Under the pieces are notes generated by a model, which worked only from the letters and a program-made list of their open reading frames with translations, made no database searches and was not told the origin of the DNA. From Dugong dugon (Eukaryota > Chordata > Mammalia > Sirenia > Dugongidae), in contig CM057469.1 of the NCBI GenBank assembly GCA_030035585.1, positions 65,551,501 through 65,615,500 on the forward strand: a stretch of 64,000 bases of DNA. Direction: 5' to 3'. The position numbers and the translations under genes were made by a program. Positions 1 to 15,926 of the stretch are shown one piece after another; position 1 is the first letter of the stretch; the number at the start of each line of letters is the position of its first letter.

Positions 1-790
1 CTGGTCTCACCTCTTCAGGAGCAAGGGAGAATAAAGAGAACAGGATACAAGGAAAAGATTAGTCCAAAGGACTAATGGACCACAGCTACCAAGGCCTCCA
101 CCAGACTGAGTCCAGTACAGCTAGATGGTGCCTGGCTACCACCACTGACTGCTCTGACTGGGATCACAACAGAGGGTCCTGGACAGAGCTGGAATAGGAT
201 GCAGAACAAAATAGGATGCAGCCTGAAAGAGACTGGAGAAACCCCAAGAGTATCGCCCCTAGACACCCTTTTAGCTCAGTGGTGAAGTCACTTCTGAGGT
301 TTACCATTCAGCCGGGGATTGGACAGACCAATAAAATAAAATGGGACTAATGAGGCACAGCAGTCCAGGGACAAGGACTAGAAGGCAGGAGGGGACAGGA
401 AAGCTGGTGATAGGGAACCCAAGGTTGAGTAAGGAAATTGTTGACATGTAGTGGGGTTGTTAACCATTGTCATAGGGCAACATGTATACTAACTGTTTAA
501 TGAGAAACTATTTTGTTCTGTAAACCTTCATCTAAAGTGAGAATAGCAGCACAACTGGAAGAACGTAATTGATGTCACTGAACTGTGCTTGTAGAAATAT
601 TTGAAATGGTGTATCTCTGGCTATGTATATTTTCAACAACAACAAAAACAAAAGATCAAGAAGGGAGAAGGTTGACATGTGGTAGGGTTGTTAACCAATC
701 TCATAAAACAATATGTATACTGGCTGTTTAATGAGAAACTATTTGTTCTGTAAATCTTCACCTAAAGTATGATTTAAAAAAATTTTTAAA
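1..790 (+). mobile_element. L1 3'UTR, truncated by window edge (copy A)
   Basis: This is the 3'UTR of a lineage-specific L1, entered part-way through. It matches the 3'UTR of the copy at 791-2320 closely from the first base, and also the copy near 34.0 kb. It contains two successive versions of the L1 terminal module (GTTGACATGT, then GTTGTTAACC, then TGAGAAACTA, then TTCTGTAAA, then CACCTAAAG), one ending near 537 and one near 770. Between them lies about 110 bp that resembles the 3' end of an older L1M. It ends in a short A-rich tail. No coding sequence remains in view. Confidence 0.85.
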
Positions 791-2320
791 ATGGAAACAA
801 CCTAGATGCCCATCAACAGATGAATGGATAAACAAACTATGGTACATACACACAATGCAGTACTACACAACGATAAAGAACAATGATGAATCTGTGAAAC
901 ATCTCATAAAATAGGTGAAACTGGAGGACATTATGCTGAGAGAAATAAGTCACTCACAAAAAGGCAAATATTGTATGAGCCCTCTATTGTAAAAACTCAT
1001 AAAAAAGTTTACACACAAAAAGTAACAATCGTTGTTGGTTACGAGGGATGGGAAGGGTTGGGGCGGGGGGAATGCTAAATAGACTGTAGATAAGTGGTAA
1101 CTTTGGTGAATGGTGAGACAGTACACAATACTGGGGAAGCCAGCACAATTTGTACAAGGAAAGGTCATGGAAGCTCCATAGACACATCCAAAATCCCTGA
1201 GGGGCTGAACTGCTGGGCGGAGGGCTGTGGGGACCATGGTCTCAGGGAACACCTAGCTCAATTGGCATAACACAGTTTATAAAGACAATGTTCTACTTTT
1301 TACCTTGGTGAGTAGCGTCTGGGGTCTTAAAAGCCTGTGAGCAGCCATGTAAGGTACTCCACTGGTCTCACCACTTCAGGAGCAAGGGAGAATGAAGAGA
1401 ACAGGATACAAGGGAAAGATTAGTCCAAAGGTGTAATGGACCACAGCTACCAAGGCCTCCACCAGACTGAGTCCAGTACAGCTAGATGGTGCCTGGCTAC
1501 CACCACTGACTGCTCTGACTGGGATCACAACAGAGGGTCCTGGACAGAGCTGAAGAAAGATGTGGAACAAAATTCTAATACACAAAAATAAACCAGATTT
1601 ACTGGCTTGACAGAGACTGGAGAAACCCCAAGAGTATCGCCCCTAGACACCCTTTTAGCTCAGTGGTGAAGTCACTTCCGAGGTTCACTGTTCAGCTGGG
1701 GATTGGACAGCCCAATAAAACAAAGTGGGACTAATGAGGCACAGCAGTCCAGGGACAAGGACTAGAAGGCAGGAGGGGATGGGAAACCTGGTAATAGGGA
1801 ACGCAAGGTTGAGAAATGACAGTGTTGACATGTAGTGGGGTTGTTAACCACTATCATAGGACAATATGTGTACTGTTTAATGAGAAACTATTTTGTTCTG
1901 TAAACCTTCATCTAAAGTACAAAAAAAAAAAAAAAAGAATTATCTATGTGAGTTCAAATTCACAACAGCAACTCAAAAGGTCTGATGGGAAGCCTAGGGG
2001 ACAGTGAGTTGAAGACAATGGTGATGGAATAATTTGGAAAAGGATAGTGAGAATAGCAGCACAACTGGAAGAACGTAATCGATGTCATTGAATTGTACAT
2101 GTAGAAATGTTTGAAATGATGTATCTTTGGCTACGTATATTTTCACCAAACAAACAAACAAACAAAAAAAAAATAGCAGGTCCTCCAAGGTCGAGAAGGG
2201 AGAGGATTGACATGTCGTGGGGTTGTTAACCAATGTCATAAAACAATATGTATACTGACTGCTTAATGAGAAACTATTTGTTCTGTAAACCTTCACCTAA
2301 AGTACAATTAAAAAAAAAAA
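791..2320 (+). mobile_element. 5'-truncated L1, ORF2 C-terminus plus 3'UTR (copy B)
   Basis: It begins abruptly in the ORF2 C-terminal coding region; a stretch encoding a KLWYIHT-like peptide near 830 is found in the other copies. It continues through a full 3'UTR to a poly(A) ending near 2320 and is broken by stops. Copy A lies directly upstream in the same orientation, so the two make a head-to-tail pair of the same subfamily. Unlike copy A and the copy at 34.0 kb, it carries about 130 extra bases (1919-2048) between the two terminal modules. These start with a 16-18 bp poly(A) run and then run without a break into the old-L1-like segment. I could not define a target-site duplication. Confidence 0.85.
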
Positions 2321-2432
2321 GAGTTAACAAAGTGCTTCAGACTTTAGTGAAAGGAGAAGTGGTATTCCATTGTCAGAGCAAAGAAGGCTTCCTGGAAGCC
2401 ATTGTATTTAAAGTGGTCCCAAATACAATGTG

Positions 2433-2871
2433 GAGCTTGCATTAGTTTCCTAAAACTGCTGAAACAAAATACCACAAAGTGGGTAGCTTTAAACAACAGA
2501 AATTTATTGTCTCACAGTTCTGGAGGATGGAGTCTGAAATCAGTGTCTGCAAAGCCGTGGTTTCTCTGTCCACTCTAGGGGAAGATTCTTCTTTGTCTCT
2601 TCCAGCCTCTGGTAGCCCCAGGCGTTCCTTGGTATTTCTTGGCTTGTAGATGCATCTTTACATGGTCATCTCTCCTATGTCTATCTTCTTCTCTTTCATA
2701 AGGATAACACTCAGCTGGGATTAGGACCTATCCTTCTCTGGTATGACCTCACGTTAACTGATCTTAACATCTTCAAAGACCCTATATCTCAACAAGGTCC
2801 TGTTTACACGTACAGGATCTAGAACTTCAGCACATCTTTTTGGGAGACACAATTCAATCCATAACAGAGCT
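2433..2871 (-). mobile_element. Solo MLT1-type LTR (ERVL-MaLR)
   Basis: On the minus strand the element runs TGTTATGG...CTAATGCA (2866 down to 2438). It has the layout of a mammalian MLT1 LTR: a TGTGTCTCCCAAAA-like start, a GGTCATACC segment, and an AGAACTGTGAGACAATAAAT polyadenylation region. A 5-bp duplication GAGCT lies at 2433-2437 and 2867-2871, the size expected for ERVL-class integration. There is no internal retroviral sequence and no coding capacity, so this is a recombined solo LTR. The family name is from memory of the consensus. Confidence 0.85.
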
Positions 2872-3000
2872 AAAACAGTTTGAAAACTCCAAACATTTTC
2901 AGAGACTAGGTATACGAGGGTAAACATTTTCCATAAGTATACTACTACCTTATGTGTATAATTGTACTGTCTTTCTATGGCCTAAACACTGAGCCTTAAA
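2872..3000. other. Short unique spacer
   Basis: This is an AT-rich gap between the MLT1 LTR and the hAT element. I see no recognisable feature. Confidence 0.5.
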
Positions 3001-3315
3001 CTAGGGGTTGACAAGCTTTTTCTGTAAAGGGTCAGTTAGTAAACATTTTAGGCTTTGTGGGCCATATGGTCTCTGTTGCAACTGTTCCACTCTGCCATAG
3101 ACAATACATAAACAAATGAACGTGGCTGTGTTCCAATAAAACTTTATTTATGGATACAAAAATCTGAATTTTGTATAATTTTCACAAGCAGCAAATTATT
3201 CTTCTTCTTATGTTTTGCTTTTTCAACCATATAAAAATAATTCTTGTCTCACAGGCTGCACAAAAACAGGTGGTAGGCTGGATTTAGACTGTGAGCTATA
3301 GGTTTTCAACCCCTG
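3001..3315 (-). mobile_element. Non-autonomous hAT-Charlie-type DNA transposon
   Basis: The termini form imperfect inverted repeats: CTAGGGGTTGACAAGC at the left, and at the right the reverse complement of CAGGGGTTGAAAACC. Internal stretches such as AATAAAACTTTATTTATGG and AGGCTTTGTGGGCCATATGG match the widespread mammalian MER1-group element that starts CAGGGGTCGGCAAAC. It has no transposase ORF. The flanks no longer show an 8-bp duplication, as expected for an old copy. Strand follows the usual consensus direction. Confidence 0.75.
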
Positions 3316-3941
3316 TTATGCCTTTGAGTTTTAGTATCCCATCCCAGCCACTCGTTTCTTTGTAATTTTCTACCGATCATATCTTTCTCGGATTTCATCT
3401 GTCCAAATAATCTTTTAGTACATCCATAGGAAAAAAATCCTTCTCCTCCTACACGTTTGTAGTTATACTTCTTTGAAACATTGCAACTCTTTTCTGATTC
3501 TCTTGGAGTGAATCAACCAGGATGTACATGGTATATTATAGTCTATAGTTTTCTAAAAGGGCAGAGCTACAATTTTTGTTTGGGGTTTACCTCTAATGTC
3601 CTTCCAGATGATAGTCAATGTTTAATTGAATTTTTTTTAGCGATAGAAACATTTGGGTCAAAGATGATGCATGTTTAATATGCAGAGCTGGTTGAAAGCA
3701 CATAATGAGATGAAGCACAAAGGATATATTTGACCCTAAAAGGGAATTTGAAAGACCAGTCTAACATGAACACACCCACTCTTTTGCTGTTAAGGAAAGA
3801 ACATTTATGCAATAAATACTGTGAATCATAGTTCTGTAATAACTCATTCAAATTAATCCAATCCTTCTTTTAAGCTTGTGAGGGATATGGTATATTCTTT
3901 TTCTTTTTAAAACTTTAAAGAGATTATGTGACTTACCTAAG
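3316..3941. other. Unannotated AT-rich DNA
   Basis: About 630 bp with no recognisable repeat. A 65-codon frame at 3481-3678 has no family resemblance and no codon signal I can see, so I do not call a gene. Confidence 0.5.
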
Positions 3942-3948
3942 TTAACAT

Positions 3949-4532
3949 TTGTTATTGTTGTTAATCGCCATTCAGTTTGTTCTGATTCATGGAGACCTTA
4001 TGTATAACAAAACAAAATGTTGCTCAGCCCTGTGCCATCTTCATGATTGTTGCTCTGAGTCCTTTGTAGCTATTGTGTCAATCCATCTCATTGAAGGTTT
4101 TCCTCATTTTCTCTGACCATCTACTTTACCAAACAGGATATCTTTTTCTAGCGATTCGTCTTTCTTGAAGACATGTCCAAAGTAAGCAAGATGAAGTCTC
4201 TCTATTCTTGCTTTTAAGGAGCATTCTGGTTGTATTTCTTCTAAGATTAATTTGTTCATTGTTTTGGCAGTCCCCAGTATATTCAACATTCTTTGCCAAT
4301 CCCATAGTTTGAATGCATCAAGTCTTCTGTCCTCCTTTTTCAAACTTTCTCATGCATATGAGGTGACTGAAAAGACCATCGCTTGGGTCAGATGCACCTT
4401 ATTCATTAGAGTGACACCTTGGCTTTTTAAAACTTTAAAAAGTTCTTTTGCAGCAGATTTTTGCAATGCAATATGTCATTTGATTTTTTAACTGCTGCTT
4501 CCGCGGATTTTGATTGTTGATACAAGTAGAAA
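3949..4532 (-). mobile_element. RTE/BovB-clade LINE, 3' end
   Basis: Read on the minus strand this encodes the C-terminal tail of the RTE polyprotein. A 79-codon open stretch (4343-4104) gives DAFKLWDWQRMLNI..AECSL-like residues and a LHLAYFGHV motif seen in the other RTE copies here. It ends in the family 3' end with (AAC)n, which appears at the left edge as GTTATTGTTGTT. TTAACAT at 3942-3948 and 4533-4539 is a plausible short TSD. It is 5'-truncated and more diverged than the copy at 34991-37308. Confidence 0.8.
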
Positions 4533-4539
4533 TTAACAT

Positions 4540-4900
4540 AGGAAATGGTAAAACCAAGCTATGAACCTAGTCCTCTACCTCTAATTCCAAAATTATTCCT
4601 TTTGCTGTTCAATTCTGCTGATCTGAAGTCAAGGATGTCTTAGTTTATTTACATAAAAATATATTTTTTTTATATAATCAAATATTAGGAAACTTACCAA
4701 GCAGCTAGAACTTACGCATAAAAGCAAAGTCATATTTATTACAGTCAATAGGCCAATCACTATTTAGTAAACACTTAGTGCTTAATAAATATGTTGTATT
4801 ATACTGCAGAGGGATTGGCAACAATGCCATCTCCTGAACTCCAGAAAGGAGGAACATCTTTCTACTCCAATTATAATTTTCTTTGTAAGTAATCTTGATT
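4540..4900. other. Unannotated AT-rich DNA
   Basis: Unique-looking AT-rich sequence with no repeat or gene signal that I can name. Confidence 0.45.
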
Positions 4901-6493
4901 AAAGAAAGAAAAAAAATGTATCACGCAGCTAACAGACATGTGAGGAAATGCTTGCAATCATTAGTCATTAGAGAAATGCAAATCAAAACTACGAGATACC
5001 ATCTCACCCTGACAATACTGGCACTAATCAAAAAAACAGAAAATAACAAATGTTGAAGAGGTTGCAGAGAGATTGGAACTCCTATGCACAGCTGGTGGGA
5101 ATGTAAAATGGTACAAACACTTTAGAAAATGATATGATACTTCATTAAAAAGCTATAAATAGAAGTACCATATAATCCAGTGATCCCACTCCTAAGGATA
5201 GACCCTAGAGCAATAAGAGCCATCAAATGAATAGACATATGCACACCCATGTTCATTGCAGTACTATTCACAATAGCAAAAGATGGAAACAACCTAAATG
5301 TCCATCAACGGATGAATGGATAAACAAATTATGGTACATACACACAATGGAATACTATGCAAAGTTAAAAAAAATGATGAATCTGAGAAACATCTCACAA
5401 CATGGATGAATCTGGAAGGCATTATGCTGAGTGAAATAAGTCAGTCACAAAAGGACAAATACTGTATAAAGCCACTATTATAAGAACTCAAGAAAAGGTT
5501 TACACACAGAAAAGAAATTCTTTGATGGTTAAGAGGGTGAGGAGGGAGAGGGAGGAGAAATCACTAAGTAGATAGTAGACCAGTGTCAACTTTGGTGAAG
5601 GGAAAGTCTACACACAATATAGGGGAAGTCAATATAACTTGGACCAAAACAAAGGAATAGAAGTTTCCTAGACATATCCAGACACCTTGAGAGACTGAGT
5701 GGCTGGGATGAGGGGCTGGGGATCATAGTCTTAGAAAACATCTAGGTCAATTGGCATAACATAATTTATAAAGAAAATGTTCTACATCCCACCTTAGGGA
5801 GTAGCCTCTGGTGTCTTAAAAGCTTGTGAGTTGCTGTCTAAGCTGCATCTATTGATTCCATCACTTTTGAAGCAAAGGAGAGTGAAGAAAACCAAAGACA
5901 CAAGGAAAATATTAGCTCAAAGGACTAAAAGACCACATGAACAAGAGCCTCCACCAGGCTGAACCCAGAAGAACTAGATGGTGCCCGGCTACCACCACTG
6001 ACTGCTCTGACAGGGATCACAACAGAGTCCTAGACAGAACAGGAGAAAAATGTAGAACAGAATTCAAATTCACCTAAAAAGATCAGACTTACTGGTCTGA
6101 CAGACTAGAGGAACCCCTAAGACTGTGGCCCCCGGACACACTGGTAACTTAGAACTGAAGCCATCCCCCAAGTCCACCTTTCAGCCAAAAATTAGACAGG
6201 CCTGTAAAACAAACAATAACACATGTGAGGAATATGCTTCTTAGTTAAATCAAATATACAAGACCAAATGGGCAACTCCTGCCCAAAAGCAAGGCAAGAG
6301 GGCAGGAAGGGACAGGAAGTGGACAAATGGACATGAAAGGAAAAGGAGAACATGCTTTCATATTGGGGGGATTGAAACCAATGTCACAAAACAAGATTTT
6401 GAATTGATTGATTTCTCATTTTTGAATGAGAAACTAATTTGCTCTATAATCTTTCACCTAAAGCACAATAAAATTGAAAAAAGAAAGAAAAAA
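4901..6493 (+). mobile_element. 5'-truncated L1 with 14-bp TSD (copy C)
   Basis: It starts in the ORF2 C-terminal region (a CAGCTAACAGACA segment near 4926) and runs through a 3'UTR to the CACCTAAAGCACAATAAAA terminus near 6475. The flanks are AAAGAAAGAAAAAA at 4901-4914 and 6480-6493, a 14-bp TSD that merges with the poly(A). ORF2 remnants are interrupted by stops; the longest open stretch is 5227-5409. It has a single terminal module and an older-looking 3'UTR than copies A and B. Confidence 0.88.
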
Positions 6494-6835
6494 GTTAATG
6501 GTTCTGATACTTTCCTACCAAATAAATCAACTTCTATTTGCACAATTCAAAATATATATATATAAAATATTATTTCTGCCTATAAGGAGAATTAGGTAAG
6601 AAAATAAAATATTCAAATAATATTTCAAGAAAACAGTAGAAAAAATATACAGATAAGGAGAACAGAAATATGAAGAGGAACTTCAATGTCTCCTAAAACA
6701 GTGCCAGAAATTGCACATAATCCCAGAGTATCAGAGGTATTAGCTCAAGGGTTGTCCATTTTGGTCATTCTTTATAGGGGCTGGCTACATGGAATCTCTA
6801 AGACTAAGTCAGAGAACCATAAATATTAAAATTTA
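6494..6835. other. Unannotated AT-rich DNA with short (TA)n
   Basis: Unique-looking sequence of about 340 bp. A short (AT)n run lies near 6550-6563. No gene is seen. Confidence 0.45.
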
Positions 6836-6854
6836 AATAATAATATTGTAAATA

Positions 6855-8084
6855 TGGAGGTGGGGCCAAGACGGTGGAGTAGTCAGACAGCTTCCTATAT
6901 CCCTCGTACAACAAAGACCTGGAAAAACAAGTGATTTGATTGCATATGAATATCTAGGAGCCCTGAACAAGGCAAAGTTGAGGAATCGGACTGAGTTGCA
7001 GGGGGAGAGGGAGACGGTTTGGAAGAACGGAGCAGCGCCAGAGTGGCGGTGGTGGGACTGCAGCTCTTTAGCTGCTCCGGGTCTGCAGTGAAGCAGGCAA
7101 ACAGCTGTGCACGTGCTTGGGAAGCAGTTTCCACATCAAGAGAGATCCCGCAGCAGAGATTCTGCTTGGACACTCTGAACCAGTGAAAAGCAGCTCCCAA
7201 ACAGCTAAAGATAAGTACATGTGTGCAGCCTATCGCTGGGATTTTTTTTTTAAAAAAGCCCTTTTGGGAAAAACCTTTCTCCCTTTTACCTCCTCCCTCC
7301 CCGCTCTGCACCTGGGCCAGAAGTGGATCCCAAAAGGTGCCCTGACCTTGGAGAGGGAACAAAGAAGCTACTGGCTCCCCTAAGCCAGGAACTCAGGGCC
7401 AGCACAGCTCCTTCGCTGGGCACAGGCATAACGGGTCCACAGACTTTGAGTGCCTTACACCCCTGTATATACTTATGGGAACCCATCTCAACAGCATTAG
7501 CCCTCACTACCACAGTACAACAGGGCAAACATCTGAAGTTTAACTTCAACTGTTTCAGCTGTGAAGTGGCAGATTTGTGACCCTCGAAATAGCCCTGACC
7601 CTTAAGTAGGCACTTTTACCAACCCACAACAGGGGCTTGAGGACTGGTGGCATCACCTAAGCCACCTACTCATCTGCTACAGGAGTCCAAGAGAAAGTGG
7701 TGCCCTCAAGTCTTTACAGCCAACAGAGTGGGGTGCTCATAGACTGGTGGCAAAACTCACCTACGTACTTGCCCTAGGGAATAGGGACACATTTTCCTTT
7801 CAGACTCTCAGGGGCAGCCGTCAGCCCACTGCCTGGCTCAGCACATGATCCCCTACCACAGCCAGGTACCAGTGCCTGCACCAATCACCCATACCTCTCT
7901 AAGACAGTAAGTGAGAGTCTGCAACACACACTTGGTGACCGACTGCCTGGACACCTGAGCTGAACCCATATAGGAAAATTTAATCAAACTAGTGCACACG
8001 AGCAGCCTGTTGGGGCATATCAAAACAAAACAAGAAACTAGGACACACTAAACAAATATAAAATAAAATTATAATAACTTATTG
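6855..8084 (+). promoter_or_regulatory. L1 5'UTR / internal promoter region of copy D
   Basis: The L1 leader before ORF1. Internal RNA polymerase II promoter activity is known for L1 5'UTRs in general; here it is inferred from position only. It starts with the GGGGCCAAGACGGTGGAGTAG-type leader and contains a 155-codon antisense open frame (7362-6895) with no recognisable domain. I see no tandem repeats. Confidence 0.7.
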
Positions 8085-9100
8085 ATGGCTTGGAGACAAC
8101 AGTCAATATCAAATCACATAAAGAGGCAGTACATGATGGCTTCAGGAAGCTCCCTAAATAAAGAATCAATAAATTCTCTGGAGGAAAAGAATTTCTTGGA
8201 ATTACCAGAGGCAGAATACAAAAGATTAATATACAGAACTCTACTAGAAATTAGAAAGGAAATTCGACAAAATGTAGAAACTGCCAAGTAACTTACAGAC
8301 AAAGTAGTAGCGGAACTTAAAAAAAAAGTTATTCAAGAACATAATGACAAATTTAATAGGCTGCAAAAATCCATAGAAAGACAGCAATCAGAAATCCAGG
8401 AGATTGACAATAAAATTTCAGAATTAGACAACTCAATAGAAAGTCATAGGAGCAGAACTGAGGCAATAGAAGTGAGAATTAGTGACATTGAAAATAAAGT
8501 ACTTGATGCCAACTTATTACAGGAAAAATCAGATAAAAGAATTAAAAAGAATGAAGAAACTCTAAGAGTCATGTGAGACTCTATCAAGAGAAATAACCTA
8601 CGAGTGATTGCAGTACCAGAATGAGGGGGATAACAGAAATTAAAGAGAAAATTGTTGAAGATTTGTTAATAGAAAACTTCCCTGGTATCATGAAAGATGA
8701 GAAGATATCTATCTCAGAAGCTCATCAAACCCTACATAAGGTAGATCCCAAAAGAAAGTCACCAAGACATATTATCAAACTTTCCAAAACCAAAGATAAA
8801 GAGAGAATTTTAAGAGGGGTTAGGGATGAAAGAAAAGTCACCTGCAAAGGAGAGTCAATTAGAGTAATTTCAGACTACGCAGCAGAAACCATGCAGGCAA
8901 GAAGGCAATGGGATGACGTATATAAAGCCTAGAAGGAAAACAACTGCCAGCCAAGAATTATATATCCAGCAAAACTGTCTCTCAAATATGATGGCGAAAA
9001 TAGGGCATTTCCAGATAAACAGAAGTTCAGGGAATTTGCAAAAACCAAACCAAAATTACAAGGAATACTGAAGGGAATCCTACAGTTAGATAATCAATAA
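8085..9100 (+). pseudogene. L1 ORF1 (RNA-binding protein), broken
   Basis: This aligns by eye with the intact ORF1 at 60994-62043. The N-terminus is MAWRQQSISNHIKRQ, followed by a coiled-coil region. An RRM-like segment containing SPRHIIKLSKTKDKERILRG and a C-terminal MQARRQWDDVYKA lie in the open stretch 8621-8932. In-frame stops occur at 8289-8291, near 8576 (a tryptophan codon turned TGA) and near 8930. The natural stop is near 9098. No functional trimer can be made. Confidence 0.88.
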
Positions 9101-9548
9101 CACCAGATAACAATGCAAGACTAGAACACAGGACAGAGCAACCAGGTATTGACTCAGATAGGGAAGTTGAAAATACATCAAAGCTAAAACATTGAAAATA
9201 GGGAAACAGAAATATCAATATGTAAAAAAGAACAACATTAAAACAAAAAAGAGGGACTTGAAAATGCAGACATTGATTTTTCATATGGAGGGGAAGTCAA
9301 GGCGATATAAAGTAATAAAAGACTGGTATAAACATAGAAAAATAGGGGTAAATATTAAGGTAACCACAAAGGAATCTAACAATCCTACAAATCAATATAA
9401 AAAAGTAGAAAAACAAAGACCCAGCAAACACAAAATCTACAACAACGAAAAAGATGAAAAAAAAAAAATACATAAAGAAAAACAACTCAGCACAGAAAAC
9501 TAAGGGGAACGAAGAAACTGTGAACAACACACAAAAAGAGATATCAGG

Positions 9549-13377
<3,829 letters not shown>

Positions 13378-14522
13378 GAACTCAAGAAAAGGTTTAAACA
13401 CAGAAAACATTCTTTGATGTTTACAATGGTGGGGAGGGAGGGTAAGGGTTATTCACTAACTAGATAGTAGATAAGAATCATCTTACGTGAAGGGAAGGAC
13501 AGCACACACTACAGGGGAAGTCAGCACAACAGGGCTAAACCAAAGCTAAGAATTTTCCTGAATAAAATCATATACTTTGAGAGACAGAGTAGCAGGGATA
13601 GGGGTCTGGGGACCATGCTCAGGGGACATCTAGGTCAGCTGGCCTAACAAAGCTTATTAAGAAAATGTTCTGCATCCTACTTTGGTGAGTGGCATCTGCA
13701 GTCTTAAAAGCTTGCAAGCGACAATCTAAGATGCATCAATTGGTCCCAAACACTTGGAGTAAAGGAGAACGAAGAACACCAAAAACACAAGGAAAGTATT
13801 AGCCCAAGAGACAGAATGGGCCATCATAAACCAGAGACTTCATCAGCCTGAGACCAGAAGAACTAGATGGTGCCCGGCTACCACCAATGAACGTCCTGAC
13901 AGGGAACACAACAGAGAGTCCCTGATGGAGCAGTAGAAGGATGGGGTGCAGAACTCAAATTCTAGTAAGACCAGAATTAATGGTCTGACTGAGACTGGAG
14001 GTGCCCCATAAAGCATGGCCCCTGGACTCTCTATCAGCCCAGAACTAAAACAACTTCCAAGACCAACTCTTCAAACAAGGATTGGACTGGACTGTGGCAC
14101 ATAAAGTGATACTCATGAAGAGTGTGCCTCTTAGTCAAGCAGATACAACAGACCAAAGGGGCAGCTTCTGTCCAGAAGTGAGAAGGGAAGCCAGAGAGGG
14201 TTAGGAGCTGGTTGAATGGTCATGGGGAGTCAGGGGCGAAAAGGAGGAGTGTGCTGTCACAGAATGAGGTGAGCAGTTAGGGTCTCATAACAATGTATGT
14301 ATAAAATTTTTTTATGGGAGACTAGAATAATAATAATAATAATAATAATATTGTAAATAATGGTGAAAAACATTCACTTCCCATCAATATTAAAGTAAAA
14401 TTAAGAAGCAAAACTTAGCCCATCTGCCAATAAACGAAGTGATCAAGATCCATTTCTTGGGATTATAAGATCACAAGTGCTTTGTTCCTTTCTATTTTAA
14501 GCATATCTCAAAAAATGTTTTT

Positions 14523-14683
14523 GCATGTTATTTTTTTTGCCAACCGCACCCTCCTCCAGGTATTTTTGTAAGCACATTATGCAATTTTTTCTCAGCAACT
14601 TGTAAAAACAATTAGCATAGCCCACTTAGGAAAATACCTGGGGGAGGGGGAGAATGCAATTGGCAAAAGAACATATAACATGC
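14523..14683. repeat. Long imperfect palindrome, MITE-like
   Basis: The left arm (14523-14567) begins GCATGTTATTTTTTTTGCCA and reaches CCTCCAGGTATTTTT. The right arm (14629-14683) begins AAAATACCTGGGGGAGGG and reaches TTGGCAAAAG..ATAACATGC. The two are reverse complements with several small gaps, and the similarity continues into the 60-bp centre. The whole stretch could fold into one hairpin of about 160 bp. This shape is typical of foldback MITEs of DNA transposons. I cannot name the family. Confidence 0.65.
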
Positions 14684-14723
14684 GCATTATTTGCCTAAAA
14701 ATTCAGTAATGACCTTGTGATAG

Positions 14724-14931
14724 ACCCAAACCAAACCCATTGCTGTCAAGTCGATTCCCCCTCATAGTGACCCTATAGGACAGAGTAGAACTGCCCCATA
14801 GGGTTTCCGAGGCTGTAATCTATGCAGAAGTAGATTGCCACATGTTTCTCCAATGGAGCAACTGGTGGGTTCAAATAACCAATCTTTCAGTTGGCAGCCA
14901 AGCTCTTTAATCACTGCACCACTAGGACTCC
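14724..14931 (-). mobile_element. AfroSINE (GGTTTGG-tail type)
   Basis: On the minus strand it begins GGAGTCCTAGTGGTGCAGTG, the tRNA-derived head with the A-box region. The B-box region is the diverged GGTTATTTGAACC, and the tail is CAATGGGTTTGG. It is a full-length copy of about 208 bp with the middle insert (AATCTACTTCTGCATAGAT-like) present. A TSD is uncertain. Confidence 0.88.
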
Positions 14932-15685
14932 TTTATGATACACAATGATGCCAAAAGCAAAATAATGGGAAAATGGTTGCTCAGGAATAAAGTAGTTTCC
15001 AGATGTTCTACTGCTCCTCCAATCAGTCTCATTTAATTCCTCCAGAAAGGCTATGAAAATAGAAATACAGGCATTTAACATAAGAAAAACTAGATAAAAT
15101 TATTGAATTTGGTTTAGTGCTACTAAACGTAGCGTGATATTTTACTTATCTTTTCGTCACTTCCATTACAGAGTCCAGTGGGAACTGGACACAAAGATTT
15201 CATGATAGTATTTTGTTCTCCAATGATGCAATTCATAAAGAGAAATGTCATTTTCTTCTACTTATGTGACTTCTGCTTTTATATAATTTGCCATACAGCT
15301 GCTTGAAAAGTGACGATCAAGTAATAAATGCAATGTTTTCATATAACCTGAAGACAACCAACCAGATACATGTTTGACAGAATTCAAGACTATTTATCCA
15401 GATATTCAGCATAATACGGCTATTTTCCATTTCTGATTCGTCGTCTTAACTTGGACTAGATGGACCTTTTGATATTACCTCTCATTTCTACATTTTTATC
15501 TCAGGACTTCATGGTGTAGTTTCTATGAGTCATTTCCAGCAAGGTGGAGAGGGTAAGACAGAGATGAGGGAGGCACACTTGTGGCCAGAAATGTATGTGG
15601 GTGTGTGTGTACAAGTTTTTTTAATATTTTCTGTTTCTTAACTCATTTTATTGGACCTCTTTAACAAACCAAAATGTCAAGCATA
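14932..15685. other. Unannotated unique DNA
   Basis: AT-rich sequence with a short (GT)n run near 15596-15611. I see no gene or nameable repeat. Confidence 0.45.
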
Positions 15686-15900
15686 TTTTTATAAACCTTT
15701 TAATTAAAGTATAATATCCAGCCATAAAATGTATTAATCATTAAGTGTACAGCTTAATGAATAACACACAGTGAATACACCCATGAAACACCCTAAGATC
15801 AAGAAAAGCATCACCAGCATCACAGAAGGTCTATCCCTGGTCCCTCCCAATCACTACCCCATCCCTCCTTTCCACTAAACAAGTATCTTTTTGTATCAAT
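15686..15900 (-). mobile_element. Possible old L1M 3'UTR fragment
   Basis: The stretch TTAAGTGTACAGCTTAATGA and its neighbours resemble the antisense of a common old L1M 3'UTR (TGAATTGTACACTTAAAA type). The resemblance is partial, so the call is tentative. Confidence 0.35.
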
Positions 15901-15926
15901 TTATGTCCCCATTGGTGTTAATTAAG

